Of a DNA stretch of 64,000 nucleotides, positions 43,837 through 53,619 are shown piece by piece (within the stretch, counting starts at the first letter, position 1; each line of letters starts with the position of its first letter). The position numbers and the translations under genes were made by a program. This stretch comes from Pseudomonas viridiflava. GTDB taxonomy: Bacteria; Pseudomonadota; Gammaproteobacteria; Pseudomonadales; Pseudomonadaceae. The DNA is taken from NCBI RefSeq assembly GCF_900580865.1, contig NZ_UTBZ01000001.1, positions 124,001-188,000 of the forward strand. The letters are read 5' to 3'. A model generated the notes under the pieces. The model made no database searches. It saw nothing but the letters and a program-made list of their open reading frames with translations, and was not told the origin of the DNA.

Positions 43837-46146
43837 CTATTTGCGCAGCAGGCGCAAACCGTTGAACACCACCAACAGGCTCACGCCCATGTCGGCAAAC
43901 ACCGCCATCCACATGGTGGCGAGCCCGGCGAAGGTTACCGCAAGAAAGATAGCTTTGATCACCAGCGCCAGCGCGATGTTCTGTTTCAGGATGCTGGCGG
44001 TATTGCGCGACAGGCTGATGAACGCCGGGATCTTGCGCAGATCATCGTCCATCAGGGCGACATCGGCGGTTTCAATCGCGGTGTCGGTGCCGGCAGCGGC
44101 CATGGCGAAACCGATCTCTGCACGGGCCAGTGCCGGGGCGTCATTGATGCCGTCGCCGACCATACCGACTCGCCGGCCCTGTGCATAAAGGTGTTCGATG
44201 GCTTGCAGCTTGTCCGTCGGCAGCAAGTCACCTCTGGCCTCGTCGATGCCGACCTGTGCGGCAATCGCCTGGGCGGTGTGGACGTTGTCGCCAGTCAGCA
44301 TCAAGGTTTTCACCCCGAGTTCGTGCAGCTGGCGGATCGCTTCGCGGCTGGTTTCCTTGACGGTGTCGGCCACAGCGAACAGTGCCAGCGGGCCGGAGCT
44401 GTCGAGCAGCAGCACCACGGACTTGCCCTGTTTCTCCAGCGCGAAGAGTTTTTCTTCCAGTGCCGGCGAGCACAGGCCCAGTTCTTCGACCAGACGATGG
44501 TTGCCCAAGTGGTAGGTCTGGCCGTTGATTTCGCCTTTGACGCCACGCCCGCCCAATGCTTCGAAGTTATCCACAATCAGCGCGGCGAAGTTTTTATCCA
44601 CAGCGGCATTGGCGATGGCCAGCGACACCGGGTGATCGGAGCGACCGGCCAATGCAGCGGCGATTGCCGGTGCGGTGGCATCGGCGGTTGGGTCGAGGGA
44701 CAGGTAATCGGTCTGCACCGGTTTGCCGTGGGTGATCGTGCCGGTTTTATCCAGCGCCAGATAATCCAGTTTGAAACCGCCCTCCAGGTACACGCCACCC
44801 TTGACCAGAATGCCTTTGCGCGCCGCTGCGGCGAGGCCGCTGACGATGGTCACCGGGGTGGAAATCACCAGTGCACATGGGCACGCGACCACCAGCAACA
44901 CCAGCGCGCGGTAGATCCAGTCGAACCACACGGCGCCCATGAACAGCGGCGGAATGATCGCCACGGCCAAGGCAAACACGAACACCACGGGCGTGTAGAT
45001 TTTCGAGAATTGATCGACGAAGCGCTGGGTCGGTGCGCGCGCGCCTTGCGCCTGTTCGACGGCGTGAATGATGCGCGCCAGGGTTGAGTTGTTCGCCGCA
45101 GCGGTGACCGTGTATTCCAGCGAACCGGCCTGGTTGATGGTGCCGGCGAAGACTTTGTCGCCGACGGTTTTCTCCACCGGCAGGCTTTCCCCGGTGATCG
45201 GCGCCTGGTCGATGGTCGAACTGCCGCTGGCCACTTCGCCGTCCAGCGCAATGCGCTCGCCGGGCTTCACCCGCACACGGGCGCCGAGTTCGACGCTTTT
45301 CACGTCCTGTTCGATCCAGTTCCCGTCAGCCTGCAACACCGTGGCTTGCTCCGGCGTCATCTGCATCAGGCCGCTGATCGCATTGCGCGCACGGTCCAGC
45401 GAGCGCGCTTCGATCAGCTCGGCGACGGTGAACAGGAACATCACCATCGCCGCTTCCGGCCACTGGCCGATGAGGATCGCACCGGTCACGGCGATGCTCA
45501 TCAGCGCGTTGATGTTGAGGTTGCGGTTCTTCAGGGCAATCCAGCCCTTTTTATAAGTGGTCAGGCCACCGCTGAGGATCGACACCAGCGCGATGATCGC
45601 CACCACCCAGGTTGGCGCGGCGTTGGTGAAGTGGATGACTTCGGCAGCGAGTGCGCCGACGCCGGACAGCGCCAACGGCCACCAGTGTTTTTTCACTGGC
45701 GCCGCGGCTGGCGCTTCGACGCCCGCCTCCAAAGGCTCGGCGTGCATGCCGAGGGATTTGATCGCATCGGTGATCGGCTCGGTACCCGGCAGATTGTGGG
45801 TCACGCCGAGTACGCGGTTGATCAGATTGAATTCCAGTTGCTGCACACCGGCGAGTTTGCCGAGCTTGTTCTGGATCAGCGTCTGCTCCGTCGGGCAGTC
45901 CATCGCCTCGATGCGGAAACTGCTCAGCCGCGCATCGGCGCTGGTTTTCTCGCTCAGTTGCACCAACGCAGGCGCGGCGGCTTTCGACGAGCAGCAGGAA
46001 TCTTCGTGCGCATGAACCGGTGCCGGTGCTGCGACTTTCGACCCGCAGCAGGAATCGCCTCCATGTGAATGTTTATGCACAGGCTGCAATTTATGGCTGT
46101 GATCGTGTCCGTCGCCGGGTTTGTGGGTGTGCTGGGAATCGCTCAT
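43837..46146 (-). CDS. cadA: heavy-metal P1B-type ATPase (Cd/Zn/Pb export)
   Basis: 769-residue metal pump. The N-terminus is His-rich (HTHKPGDGHDHSHK, HKHSHGG) and has two CC pairs (SCCGSK, SCCSSK), followed by one HMA domain with MDCPTEQ at about residue 93. Phosphorylation motif DKTGTITHGKP, transport-site CPC (VVACPCALV), TGES and GDGINDAPAL are all intact. It exports Zn, Cd or Pb from the cytoplasm. Divergent from cadR with a shared MerR-type promoter. Confidence 0.94.
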   Translation of the reverse strand: MSDSQHTHKPGDGHDHSHKLQPVHKHSHGGDSCCGSKVAAPAPVHAHEDSCCSSKAAAPALVQLSEKTSADARLSSFRIEAMDCPTEQTLIQNKLGKLAGVQQLEFNLINRVLGVTHNLPGTEPITDAIKSLGMHAEPLEAGVEAPAAAPVKKHWWPLALSGVGALAAEVIHFTNAAPTWVVAIIALVSILSGGLTTYKKGWIALKNRNLNINALMSIAVTGAILIGQWPEAAMVMFLFTVAELIEARSLDRARNAISGLMQMTPEQATVLQADGNWIEQDVKSVELGARVRVKPGERIALDGEVASGSSTIDQAPITGESLPVEKTVGDKVFAGTINQAGSLEYTVTAAANNSTLARIIHAVEQAQGARAPTQRFVDQFSKIYTPVVFVFALAVAIIPPLFMGAVWFDWIYRALVLLVVACPCALVISTPVTIVSGLAAAARKGILVKGGVYLEGGFKLDYLALDKTGTITHGKPVQTDYLSLDPTADATAPAIAAALAGRSDHPVSLAIANAAVDKNFAALIVDNFEALGGRGVKGEINGQTYHLGNHRLVEELGLCSPALEEKLFALEKQGKSVVLLLDSSGPLALFAVADTVKETSREAIRQLHELGVKTLMLTGDNVHTAQAIAAQVGIDEARGDLLPTDKLQAIEHLYAQGRRVGMVGDGINDAPALARAEIGFAMAAAGTDTAIETADVALMDDDLRKIPAFISLSRNTASILKQNIALALVIKAIFLAVTFAGLATMWMAVFADMGVSLLVVFNGLRLLRK

Positions 46147-46170
46147 TGGTCGCGTCCATGAAGGTGCCTG

Positions 46171-46210
46171 TTGCCAAGTAAAGACCCTGTAGCCACTATA
46201 GGGTCAAGCA
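46171..46210 (-). promoter_or_regulatory. CadR operator and cadA promoter
   Basis: GACCCTGTAG-CCA-CTATAGGGTC (46183-46205) is a near-perfect dyad. Read on the minus strand it lies between TTGACC (-35) and TTTACT (-10) with a 19-base spacer, the over-long spacing that MerR-type activators correct. Confidence 0.8.
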
Positions 46211-46230
46211 CCCTTTTGGAGATTGCCGTC

Positions 46231-46680
46231 ATGAAGATCGGAGAACTGGCCAAACTCACCGACTGCGCCGTGGAAACCATCCGCTACTACGAGCGCGAAA
46301 ACCTGCTGCCAGAACCGGCGCGCAGCGACGGCAACTACCGCGTCTACACCCAGGCGCACGCCGAACGCCTGACCTTTATCCGCAACTGCCGCACCCTCGA
46401 CATGACCCTTGAAGAGATTCGCAGTTTGCTGGCCATGCGTGATAGCCCGCAGGATCAGTGTGAAAGCGTGAATACGCTGATCGACGAGCACATTCAGCAT
46501 GTGAAGGCGCGGATCGATGGGTTGCTGGCGTTGCAGACACAACTGCTCGACCTGCGCCAACGCTGTGGCGAAGGGCCAATGGCCGATCAATGCGGGATTT
46601 TGCAGCGGCTGGAAGTGAGTGGCGGGGTTGTCGCAACCGAAGTCGAACACTCCCACGTCGGCCGCAGCCACGGCCATTGA
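46231..46680 (+). CDS. cadR: MerR family Cd(II)/Pb(II)-responsive regulator
   Basis: 149-residue MerR regulator. The helix-turn-helix begins MKIGELAKLTDCAVETIRYYERENLLP. Cys residues at about 77, 112 and 119 fit the metal site, and the C-terminus ends HSHVGRSHGH as in Pseudomonas CadR. It activates the divergent cadA. Confidence 0.93.
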   Translation: MKIGELAKLTDCAVETIRYYERENLLPEPARSDGNYRVYTQAHAERLTFIRNCRTLDMTLEEIRSLLAMRDSPQDQCESVNTLIDEHIQHVKARIDGLLALQTQLLDLRQRCGEGPMADQCGILQRLEVSGGVVATEVEHSHVGRSHGH

Positions 46681-46698
46681 GCCCAACACAAAACCAAA

Positions 46699-46779
46699 TG
46701 TAGGAGCTGCCGCAGGCTGCGATCTTTTGATCTTGTAAACAGCAAGATCAAAAGATCGCAGCCTTCGGCAGCTCCTACA
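46699..46779. repeat. long palindrome, GGAGCTGCCG/GCTGCGATC family
   Basis: Two 37-base arms (46699-46735 and 46743-46779) match with one mismatch around a 7-base loop. Distinct from the GAGCCTGCTCGC REP family. Between convergent cadR and thyA it could also act as a terminator. Confidence 0.88.
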
Positions 46780-46801
46780 CAGGGGTATTGCGTATTGCTT
46801 G

Positions 46802-47773
46802 TCAGACCGCCATTGGCGCGGTCATTGGCGCGTGATGCTCATAGCCTTCCAGCGAGAAATCGCTCGGCTCGACCAGTTCCAGCCATTCCGGCTGGTACAC
46901 GCCAGTCTTGGCAAACTCCGGCACACGATCGGAGATCTTCAGCTTCGGCATGGCGAACGGCTCGCGCTTGAGCTGTTCGTTGAGCATGTCCAGATGGTTC
47001 TCGTAGACGTGCGCATCACCGATGAAATAGGTGAACCAGCGCGGCGTGTAACCGGTCAAGCGACCGATCAGGCTCAGCAGCGCGGCGCCTTCGGTGAGGT
47101 TGAACGGTGTGCCCAGACCCAGATCGTTGGAGCGAATGTAGAGAGTCAGCGAAATCTCTTTGGTCTCGACGTTCGGGTGGAACTGGTACAGCAGGTGGCA
47201 CGGCGGCAGGGCCATTTCATCCAGCTGAGCGACGTTCCAGCCGTGGAACAGGATGCGGCGGCTGCCCGGATCGTTGATGATCGTGTCGACGCACTGGCGC
47301 ACCTGATCGATGGCTTTGTACAGCACCACGTAGGCCTGGCCGTCTTCTTCGCCCTGAGCGATCTGCTTGTAGCCGTTGGCCAGGGTTTGTTCGATGGCGG
47401 CGGTGTTGCTCAGCGGGATCTGCTTGTACGCCGGCCATTTGCGCCATTGCACGCCGTAGATTTCGCCGAGGTCGTCGTCGCCCTGACGGAACGGGTTGGC
47501 CAGCCATTGCGCGTTTTCGTTGGCGTTCTGGTCCCAGACCTTGCAGCCCAGCGCACGGAACTCAGCGGCATTGTTCACGCCACGGAGAAAACCGCACATC
47601 TCGCCGATGGCCGATTTGAAGGCCATTTTGCGCGTGGTGATCGCCGGAAAACCTTCCTGCAGATCGAAACGCAGCATCGCACCCGGGAAGCTGATGGTGT
47701 TGATGCCGGTGCGGTTGGCCTGTTTGCTGCCGTTCTGAATGACGTGCGAGACCAGTTCGAGATATTGCTTCAT
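46802..47773 (-). CDS. thyA: thymidylate synthase
   Basis: 323-residue dTMP synthase. Catalytic Cys in [11 protein letters not shown], Arg-rich phosphate site [10 protein letters not shown] and [13 protein letters not shown] are present. It is about 60 residues longer than the E. coli enzyme, due to an insert in the N-terminal half (around residues 85-140), as in other Pseudomonas. It follows lgt on the same strand, 50 bases apart, as in many bacteria. Confidence 0.96.
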   Translation of the reverse strand: MKQYLELVSHVIQNGSKQANRTGINTISFPGAMLRFDLQEGFPAITTRKMAFKSAIGEMCGFLRGVNNAAEFRALGCKVWDQNANENAQWLANPFRQGDDDLGEIYGVQWRKWPAYKQIPLSNTAAIEQTLANGYKQIAQGEEDGQAYVVLYKAIDQVRQCVDTIINDPGSRRILFHGWNVAQLDEMALPPCHLLYQFHPNVETKEISLTLYIRSNDLGLGTPFNLTEGAALLSLIGRLTGYTPRWFTYFIGDAHVYENHLDMLNEQLKREPFAMPKLKISDRVPEFAKTGVYQPEWLELVEPSDFSLEGYEHHAPMTAPMAV

Positions 47774-47823
47774 GAGTTACCTGTGTCCTTTGAGCCCCGG
47801 CGTCGCGCGCCGGGGTTCGTAGT

Positions 47824-48639
47824 TTAAGCCGTCGGCGCAAGCGGTGCTGCCGGTGCGCGACGATAGGCCAGCCAGATCAGGAACAGCCCGCCGACGATCA
47901 TCGGCACGCAGAGTACCTGGCCCATGGTCAGCCAGTTCCAGGCCAAGTAGCCCAGTTGCGCATCCGGCACGCGAACGAATTCGACGATGAACCGGAAGAT
48001 GCCGTAGAACAGCGCGAACATGCCAGAGACCGCCATGGTCGGGCGCGGCTTGCGCGAGAAAATCCACAGGATCAGGAACAGCGCCACGCCTTCCAGTGCG
48101 AACTGATACAGCTGTGACGGGTGACGCGGCAGTTGCGCCGGATCGCTGAATGGCGGGAAGACCATGGCCCACGGTACGTCGGTGGCTTTGCCCCACAACT
48201 CGGCGTTGATGAAGTTACCGATGCGCCCGGCACCCAGGCCGATCGGCACCATCGGCGCGACGAAGTCCATCAACTGGAAGAACGACTTGCCGTTACGCTT
48301 GCCGAACCACAGGGCTGCGAGCATCACGCCGATGAAGCCGCCATGGAACGACATGCCGCCCTTCCACACTTCGAAAATCAGCGTCGGGTTGGCCAGATAA
48401 GCGCTCAGATCGTAGAACAGCACATAGCCCAGACGTCCGCCGACGATCACGCCCATCGACATCCAGAAGACCATGTCGGAGAGTTTCTCCTTGGTCCAGG
48501 TCGGGTCGAAACGGTTGAGCCGGCGCGACGCCAGCAGCCACGCACCGCCGATACCGATCAGGTACATCAGACCGTACCAGTGGATTTTCAGCGGACCGAT
48601 GGCCAGGGCCACCGGGTCGATCTGCGGGTAAGGCAGCAT
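47824..48639 (-). CDS. lgt: prolipoprotein diacylglyceryl transferase
   Basis: 271-residue inner-membrane enzyme adding diacylglycerol to lipobox cysteines. It has several membrane helices, [11 protein letters not shown], the essential His in MSFHGGFIG and the family signature [17 protein letters not shown]. Upstream of thyA. Confidence 0.97.
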   Translation of the reverse strand: MLPYPQIDPVALAIGPLKIHWYGLMYLIGIGGAWLLASRRLNRFDPTWTKEKLSDMVFWMSMGVIVGGRLGYVLFYDLSAYLANPTLIFEVWKGGMSFHGGFIGVMLAALWFGKRNGKSFFQLMDFVAPMVPIGLGAGRIGNFINAELWGKATDVPWAMVFPPFSDPAQLPRHPSQLYQFALEGVALFLILWIFSRKPRPTMAVSGMFALFYGIFRFIVEFVRVPDAQLGYLAWNWLTMGQVLCVPMIVGGLFLIWLAYRRAPAAPLAPTA

Positions 48640-48718
48640 TGCGACTCCTCGTTAGAGTTGAAACCAAAATTCCCGGGCGACGCTGCCACCTCAGGATTAA
48701 GCCAGGATTGCGACGCGA

Positions 48719-49501
48719 TTAAAGCAGGAAGCTCACACCCACGCTGAACAGCAAAGCGGCGAACAGCCGTTTCAGCAAGCGCGGCGACAATCGATGCGCC
48801 AAACGCGCGCCGATGCGGGCGAAGATCATGCTGGTCAGGGCAATGCCCAACAGCGCCGGTAAATACACAAAACCGAGACTATGGGCTGGCAACAACGGAT
48901 CGTGCCACCCCAGAATCATGAAACTTAATGCACTGACCAAGGCAATCGGCAGACCGCAGGCCGATGACGTTGCCACCGCTTGCTGCATCGGCACGCTGCG
49001 CCAGGTCAGGAACGGCACGGTCAGCGAGCCGCCGCCCACACCAAAAATCGCCGAGGCCCAACCGATGATGCTGCCGGCCACGGTCAGACCGAGTTTACCC
49101 GGCACCGTTCGACTGGCCTTGGGTTTGATGTCCAGCGCCAGTTGCACCGAGATGATCAAGGCGAACACGCCGATGATCTTTTGCAAGTGCGGGCCGGAAA
49201 TCGCTTCAGCGGTCAGCGCACCGAAACCTGCACCGAGCAGAATGCCGACGGCCATCCACATGAAGATCGGCCAGCGCACCGCGCCTCGTCGATGATGCTC
49301 ACGCACGGCGTTGACCGAGGTGAAGATGATCGTCGCCAGCGACGTGCCGACCGCCAGATGGGTGAGAATCGACTGATCAAAGCCCTGCAAGGTGAAACTG
49401 AACACCAGCACCGGGACGATGATGATCCCGCCGCCGACGCCAAACAGTCCGGCCAGCACGCCCGCACAGGCGCCCAGCGCCAGATAGAGCAGAAATTCCA
49501 T
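48719..49501 (-). CDS. TauE/SafE family sulfite-exporter-like permease
   Basis: 260-residue permease with about eight membrane helices. The repeated GVGGGIIIVPVLV and GVGGGSLTVPFLT motifs mark the two halves of the TauE/SafE fold. Substrate unknown, probably a small sulfur or organic anion. The ATG at 49501 is chosen over longer in-frame extensions because the first helix begins right after it. Upstream of lgt on the same strand, 79 bases apart. Confidence 0.88.
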   Translation of the reverse strand: MEFLLYLALGACAGVLAGLFGVGGGIIIVPVLVFSFTLQGFDQSILTHLAVGTSLATIIFTSVNAVREHHRRGAVRWPIFMWMAVGILLGAGFGALTAEAISGPHLQKIIGVFALIISVQLALDIKPKASRTVPGKLGLTVAGSIIGWASAIFGVGGGSLTVPFLTWRSVPMQQAVATSSACGLPIALVSALSFMILGWHDPLLPAHSLGFVYLPALLGIALTSMIFARIGARLAHRLSPRLLKRLFAALLFSVGVSFLL

Positions 49502-49633
49502 GACCGTCTCCCCAGACCGCATCCCCAAAACCGGAGCGGCATGGTAACGGATGCACACCCTTTGGCTCCACTGGCGATGGATGCACGGACGCCGGATGCG
49601 TAGAGTGAGCAAAAAACACACAAGGACCACCTT

Positions 49634-50380
49634 ATGTGCCTGATTGTTTTCGCCTGGCGCCCGGGCGATGCCCAGCCGCTGATCGTCGCGGCCAACCGTG
49701 ACGAGTTCTACGCCCGACCGAGCCTGCCGCTGGCGCAATGGCCGGAAGCGCCGCACGTACATGCCGGGCGTGATCTTGAGGCCGGCGGCACCTGGCTGGG
49801 GATTGGCGCCAACGGCCGCTTTGCTGCGTTGACCAATATTCGCGATCCGCAGCAGGCGTCAGCGCGCAAGTCACGAGGGGAACTGGTGGCGCGGTTTCTC
49901 ACCGGCGATGCGTCGATTGATGATTATTTGAGCGAAGTGGTCGGGCGTTCGGCGGAATATGCCGGGTTTAATCTGTTGCTCGGCAATAGTCATGAGCTGT
50001 GGCATTTCAATGCGCGGATGTCGGAACCGGTGATGCTGGAGCCGGGGGTTTACGGACTGTCGAATGCCGGTCTGGATACACCGTGGCCGAAGTTGCTCAA
50101 GGCCAAGGCTGGGTTGAGTGTGGTGCTGGATGATCCGCAGCCGCAGCAGTTGCTCGATTTGCTAAGCGATGCCCAGTCCGCGCCGGAAGCGGAATTGCCA
50201 GATACCGGGGTGGGTCTGGCCACTGAAACATTGTTGTCGAGTGTGTTTATTGCCAGCCAGAGTTACGGGACGCGGGCGAGTACGGCGTTGATCGTCCAGG
50301 CGGATGGGACTCGACGGATGGTGGAGCGGAGTTTTGGGCCGTATGGCGGGCATTTGGGCGAGGTGGAAATAACAGCTTAA
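49634..50380 (+). CDS. NRDE family protein
   Basis: 248-residue protein with the name-giving NRDE motif (VAANRDEFY, about residues 20-28) right after an N-terminal MCLIVFAW. Cys2 could become an N-terminal nucleophile as in Ntn hydrolases. Relatives are the eukaryotic TANGO2 proteins, linked to heme or lipid handling. AAGGA precedes the ATG. Divergent from the TauE gene. Confidence 0.85.
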   Translation: MCLIVFAWRPGDAQPLIVAANRDEFYARPSLPLAQWPEAPHVHAGRDLEAGGTWLGIGANGRFAALTNIRDPQQASARKSRGELVARFLTGDASIDDYLSEVVGRSAEYAGFNLLLGNSHELWHFNARMSEPVMLEPGVYGLSNAGLDTPWPKLLKAKAGLSVVLDDPQPQQLLDLLSDAQSAPEAELPDTGVGLATETLLSSVFIASQSYGTRASTALIVQADGTRRMVERSFGPYGGHLGEVEITA

Positions 50381-50694
50381 AAGCCGACCCTCACCCCAGC
50401 CCTCTCCCAAAGGGAGAGGGGGCCGACCGAGGTGTATTGAGCCATACATCGACCTGAAAGACCGAGTTGATTATGGATTCAGCAGCACCTTCACTCGGTG
50501 TGATTCGATTATGGATTCGGCAAAGCACCTTCAGGTCGGTGCGGGTCGATCATGGATTCAGCAAAGCACCTTCAAATCGGTGTGAATTGATTATGGATTC
50601 AGCACAGTACTTTCAAGTCGGCGGAGTTCTGCAGCAACCCCCAATCAGTCCCCTCTCCCTTTGGGAGAGGGTTAGGGTGAGGGGCTTTTGATCT
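50381..50694. other. non-coding repeat region between NRDE gene and ptsP
   Basis: This 314-base gap between convergent genes is nearly filled by repeats: a CTCTCCC hairpin element (50388-50424), four 41-base-type tandem units (50464-50624), and an inverted CTCTCCC element (50649-50685). The open frame across it is an artefact of the repeats. Confidence 0.85.
50464..50624. repeat. 41-bp tandem repeat, four units
   Basis: Units start at 50464 (38 bases), 50502, 50543 and 50584 (41 bases each). The shared core is GATTATGGATTCAGCAAAGC followed by ACCTTCA.GTCGGTG. The units differ at several positions, so they are not very recent. Confidence 0.9.
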
Positions 50695-52974
50695 TCAGAG
50701 GGCCTTGATAACCGCCGGCGGATGCATCTTCGACAACCCAAGGTTCTTCAGCGCCAATTGCAGCGAGCTGTGGATAACTTGCGGGTTGTCGATGGTCATC
50801 AACTCGGCCAACAACTCCTTGGCCTTGCTCAGATTCACCTGACGCAACATCCACTTCACCTTCGGCAAGTTGGTGGCGTTCATCGACAAACTGTCGAAAC
50901 CCATCGCCATCAACAGCACCGCCGCCGCCGGATCGCCGGCCATTTCGCCGCAGATACTCACCGGTTTGCCTTCGGCATGGGCATCGCGCACCACGGTTTG
51001 CAGGGCTTGCAGCACCGCCGGGTGCAGGTAGTCGTAAAGATCGGCCACGCGCGGGTTGTTACGGTCGACCGCCAGCAAATACTGGGTCAAGTCGTTGGAA
51101 CCGACCGACAGAAAATCGACCATCCGCGCCAGCTCCTTGGTCTGATACACCGCTGCCGGAATCTCGATCATCACGCCAATTGGCGGCATCGGCACGTCGG
51201 TGCCTTCGTCGCGCACTTCGCCCCAGGCCCGGTGGATCAGGTGCAGGGCTTCTTCGAGTTCGTGGGTGCCGGAGATCATCGGCAGCAGAATCCGCAGGTT
51301 GTTCAGGCCTTCGCTGGCCTTGAGCATCGCGCGGGTCTGCACCAGGAAGATTTCCGGGTGGTCGAGGGTGACGCGAATGCCGCGCCAGCCGAGGAACGGG
51401 TTGTCTTCCTTGATCGGGAAGTACGACAGCGACTTGTCACCACCGATGTCGAGGCTGCGCATGGTCACCGGTTGCGGGTGGAACGCGGCGAGCTGCTCGC
51501 GGTAGATCGCCAGTTGTTCCTTCTCGCTCGGGAAACGCTGGTTGATCATGAACGGCACTTCGGTGCGGTACAGACCGACACCTTCGGCGCCGCGCTTCTG
51601 CGCCCGCGCCACGTCCGCCAGCAAACCAGTGTTGACCCACAGCGGCATGCGGTGGCCGTCGAGGGTCACGCATGGCAAGTCACGCAGGGTGTCGAGGCCC
51701 AGCGCCAGTTGTTTCTCTTCTTCGACGACTTCGGCGAACTGCTTGCGCAGCACTTCGCTCGGGTTGGTATAGACCTCGCCACGGGTGCCATCGACGATCA
51801 TCTCGATGCCGTCGACCTTGGCGTACGGCAGGTCGACCAGACCCATGACCGTCGGAATGCCCATCGCGCGGGCGAGGATCGCCACGTGGGAGTTACCCGA
51901 ACCGAGTACCGAGACCAGACCGACCAGCGTGCCTTCCGGCACCTCGCCGAGCATGGCCGGCGTCAGTTCTTCGCTGACCAGAATGGTTTTTTCCGGGTAG
52001 ACCAGGTTCTGCTGACGCTCTTCCTGCAAATAGGCGAGCAAGCGGCGACCGAGGTCTTTGACGTCCGAGGCACGCTCACGCAGGTAGGCGTCGTCCATCA
52101 GTTCGAAACGATTGACGTGTTCAGTGACTACCTGACGCAGCGCGCCCTGGGCCCACTGGCCGGTCTTGATCACCGTGGTGATTTCGCTGCCCAGCGAGGC
52201 ATCGTCGAGCATCATCAGGTAGACGTCGAACAACGCGCGCTCTTCCGGGCGCAACTGGGTCGCAAGCTTGGCGGACAGCGCGCGCATGTCGGCGCGCACG
52301 CCTTCGATGGCGGTCTTGAACAGCGCCAGCTCGGCGTTGATATCGGTGATGGTCTTGTCCGGCACCACGTCGAGATCGGCCGGCGGCAACATGACCACGG
52401 CGGTGCCGACGGCAGCGCCCGGCGAACCCGGCACGCCGACAAACTTGGCTTCCTGAATACCCTTGCCCTGACGGCCCAGACCACGGATCGACCCCGTGGC
52501 CTCGGCGTGGGCGATAACCCCGGCGAGCTGCGCGCTCATGGTCACGAGGAAGGCTTCTTCACCTTCATCGAACTGGCGGCGTTCTTTTTGCTGGATGACC
52601 AACACGCCGACGACGCGGCGGTGGTGAATGATCGGTGCACCGAGGAACGAGGCATAACGCTCTTCACCGGTTTCGGCGAAGTAACGGTAGCGCGGGTGAA
52701 CCGAGGCGTTTTCGAGGTTCAGGGGTTCTTCACGCGTGCCGACCAGACCGACCAGACCTTCGTTGGGTGCCATGCTGACCTTGCCGATCGAGCGCTTGTT
52801 CAAGCCCTCGGTGGCCATCAGGACGAAGCGGTTGGTCTCGGGATCAAGCAGGTAGACCGAGCAGACCTGGCTGCCCATGGCCTCTTTGACGCGCAACACA
52901 ATAATCCCCAACGCCGCCTTGAGATCCTTGGCGGAGTTAACTTCCTGGACGATCTTGCGCAGCGTATTGAGCAT
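50695..52974 (-). CDS. ptsP: PEP-protein phosphotransferase PtsP (EI-Ntr)
   Basis: 759-residue first enzyme of the nitrogen PTS. An N-terminal GAF domain (about residues 1-165, ending near the linker GRQGKGIQEAKF) precedes the EI-like part. The phosphorylated His lies in GSGNSHVAILARAMGIPT (around residues 355-370). The PEP-binding barrel has LYRTEVPFM, SLDIGGDK, GVMIEIPAA and SVGSNDLTQYLLAVDRNN. It lies 22 bases downstream of rppH on the same strand, the usual pairing. Confidence 0.97.
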   Translation of the reverse strand: MLNTLRKIVQEVNSAKDLKAALGIIVLRVKEAMGSQVCSVYLLDPETNRFVLMATEGLNKRSIGKVSMAPNEGLVGLVGTREEPLNLENASVHPRYRYFAETGEERYASFLGAPIIHHRRVVGVLVIQQKERRQFDEGEEAFLVTMSAQLAGVIAHAEATGSIRGLGRQGKGIQEAKFVGVPGSPGAAVGTAVVMLPPADLDVVPDKTITDINAELALFKTAIEGVRADMRALSAKLATQLRPEERALFDVYLMMLDDASLGSEITTVIKTGQWAQGALRQVVTEHVNRFELMDDAYLRERASDVKDLGRRLLAYLQEERQQNLVYPEKTILVSEELTPAMLGEVPEGTLVGLVSVLGSGNSHVAILARAMGIPTVMGLVDLPYAKVDGIEMIVDGTRGEVYTNPSEVLRKQFAEVVEEEKQLALGLDTLRDLPCVTLDGHRMPLWVNTGLLADVARAQKRGAEGVGLYRTEVPFMINQRFPSEKEQLAIYREQLAAFHPQPVTMRSLDIGGDKSLSYFPIKEDNPFLGWRGIRVTLDHPEIFLVQTRAMLKASEGLNNLRILLPMISGTHELEEALHLIHRAWGEVRDEGTDVPMPPIGVMIEIPAAVYQTKELARMVDFLSVGSNDLTQYLLAVDRNNPRVADLYDYLHPAVLQALQTVVRDAHAEGKPVSICGEMAGDPAAAVLLMAMGFDSLSMNATNLPKVKWMLRQVNLSKAKELLAELMTIDNPQVIHSSLQLALKNLGLSKMHPPAVIKAL

Positions 52975-52996
52975 GGCTCGGGGTCGAACTCCGTCG

Positions 52997-53476
52997 TCAG
53001 TCGCGCGCTAAAAGGCGCGGGGCAAGCTCTTTGAGGGCGCGGCGATACACCTCGCGCTTGAATGTCACCACCTGGCCCAACGGATACCAATAGCTGACCC
53101 AGCGCCAGCCATCGAACTCCGGTTTACCGGTCAAATCCATCCGCACCCGCTGCTCATTGGAGATCAGGCGCAGGAGAAACCATTTCTGTTTCTGGCCGAT
53201 GCACAGCGGTTGGCTGTGGGTACGCACCAGACGTTGCGGCAAACGATAGCGCAACCAGCCCCGAGTACAGGCCAGTATTTCAACATCTTCACGTTCCAGG
53301 CCAACTTCTTCGTTCAGCTCGCGGTACAAGGCGTCTTCCGGCGTCTCTTCAGGGTTGATTCCCCCTTGCGGAAACTGCCAGGCATCTTGATTGATACGGC
53401 GAGCCCATAGCACCTGGCCGGCGTCATTCGTCAGAATGATCCCGACATTGGGACGGAAACCATCGGGGTCGATCAC
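52997..53476 (-). CDS. rppH: RNA 5'-pyrophosphohydrolase
   Basis: 159-residue Nudix hydrolase that removes pyrophosphate from mRNA 5' ends and so starts decay. The Nudix box is [23 protein letters not shown] in pieces: GG at about residue 37 and RELNEEVGL at about 50-58. A GTG start at 53476 gives the conserved [12 protein letters not shown] opening; no in-frame ATG fits. Confidence 0.95.
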
Positions 53477-53619
53477 GGCAACAACCTCGCAAACGCATGT
53501 CGCCGCATTGTTCCACAAAGCTTGATAAGGCGGCAACGAAGCTTCCTACCTTATGTGCACTCTTGTGAAAAGACCGTATTCTTGTCGCCTTTTTACAGAC
53601 TTATCAGCGGGTAACTGCA

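Noticed and set aside
50467..50691. 74-codon ORF after the NRDE gene
   Set aside because: It consists of the 41-bp tandem units and the end hairpin; the PLSLWERVRVRG ending is the standard translation of that repeat family.
50722..53034. 770-codon open frame opposite ptsP
   Set aside because: Longest shadow frame in the window; composition is that of antisense coding DNA and ptsP is certain.
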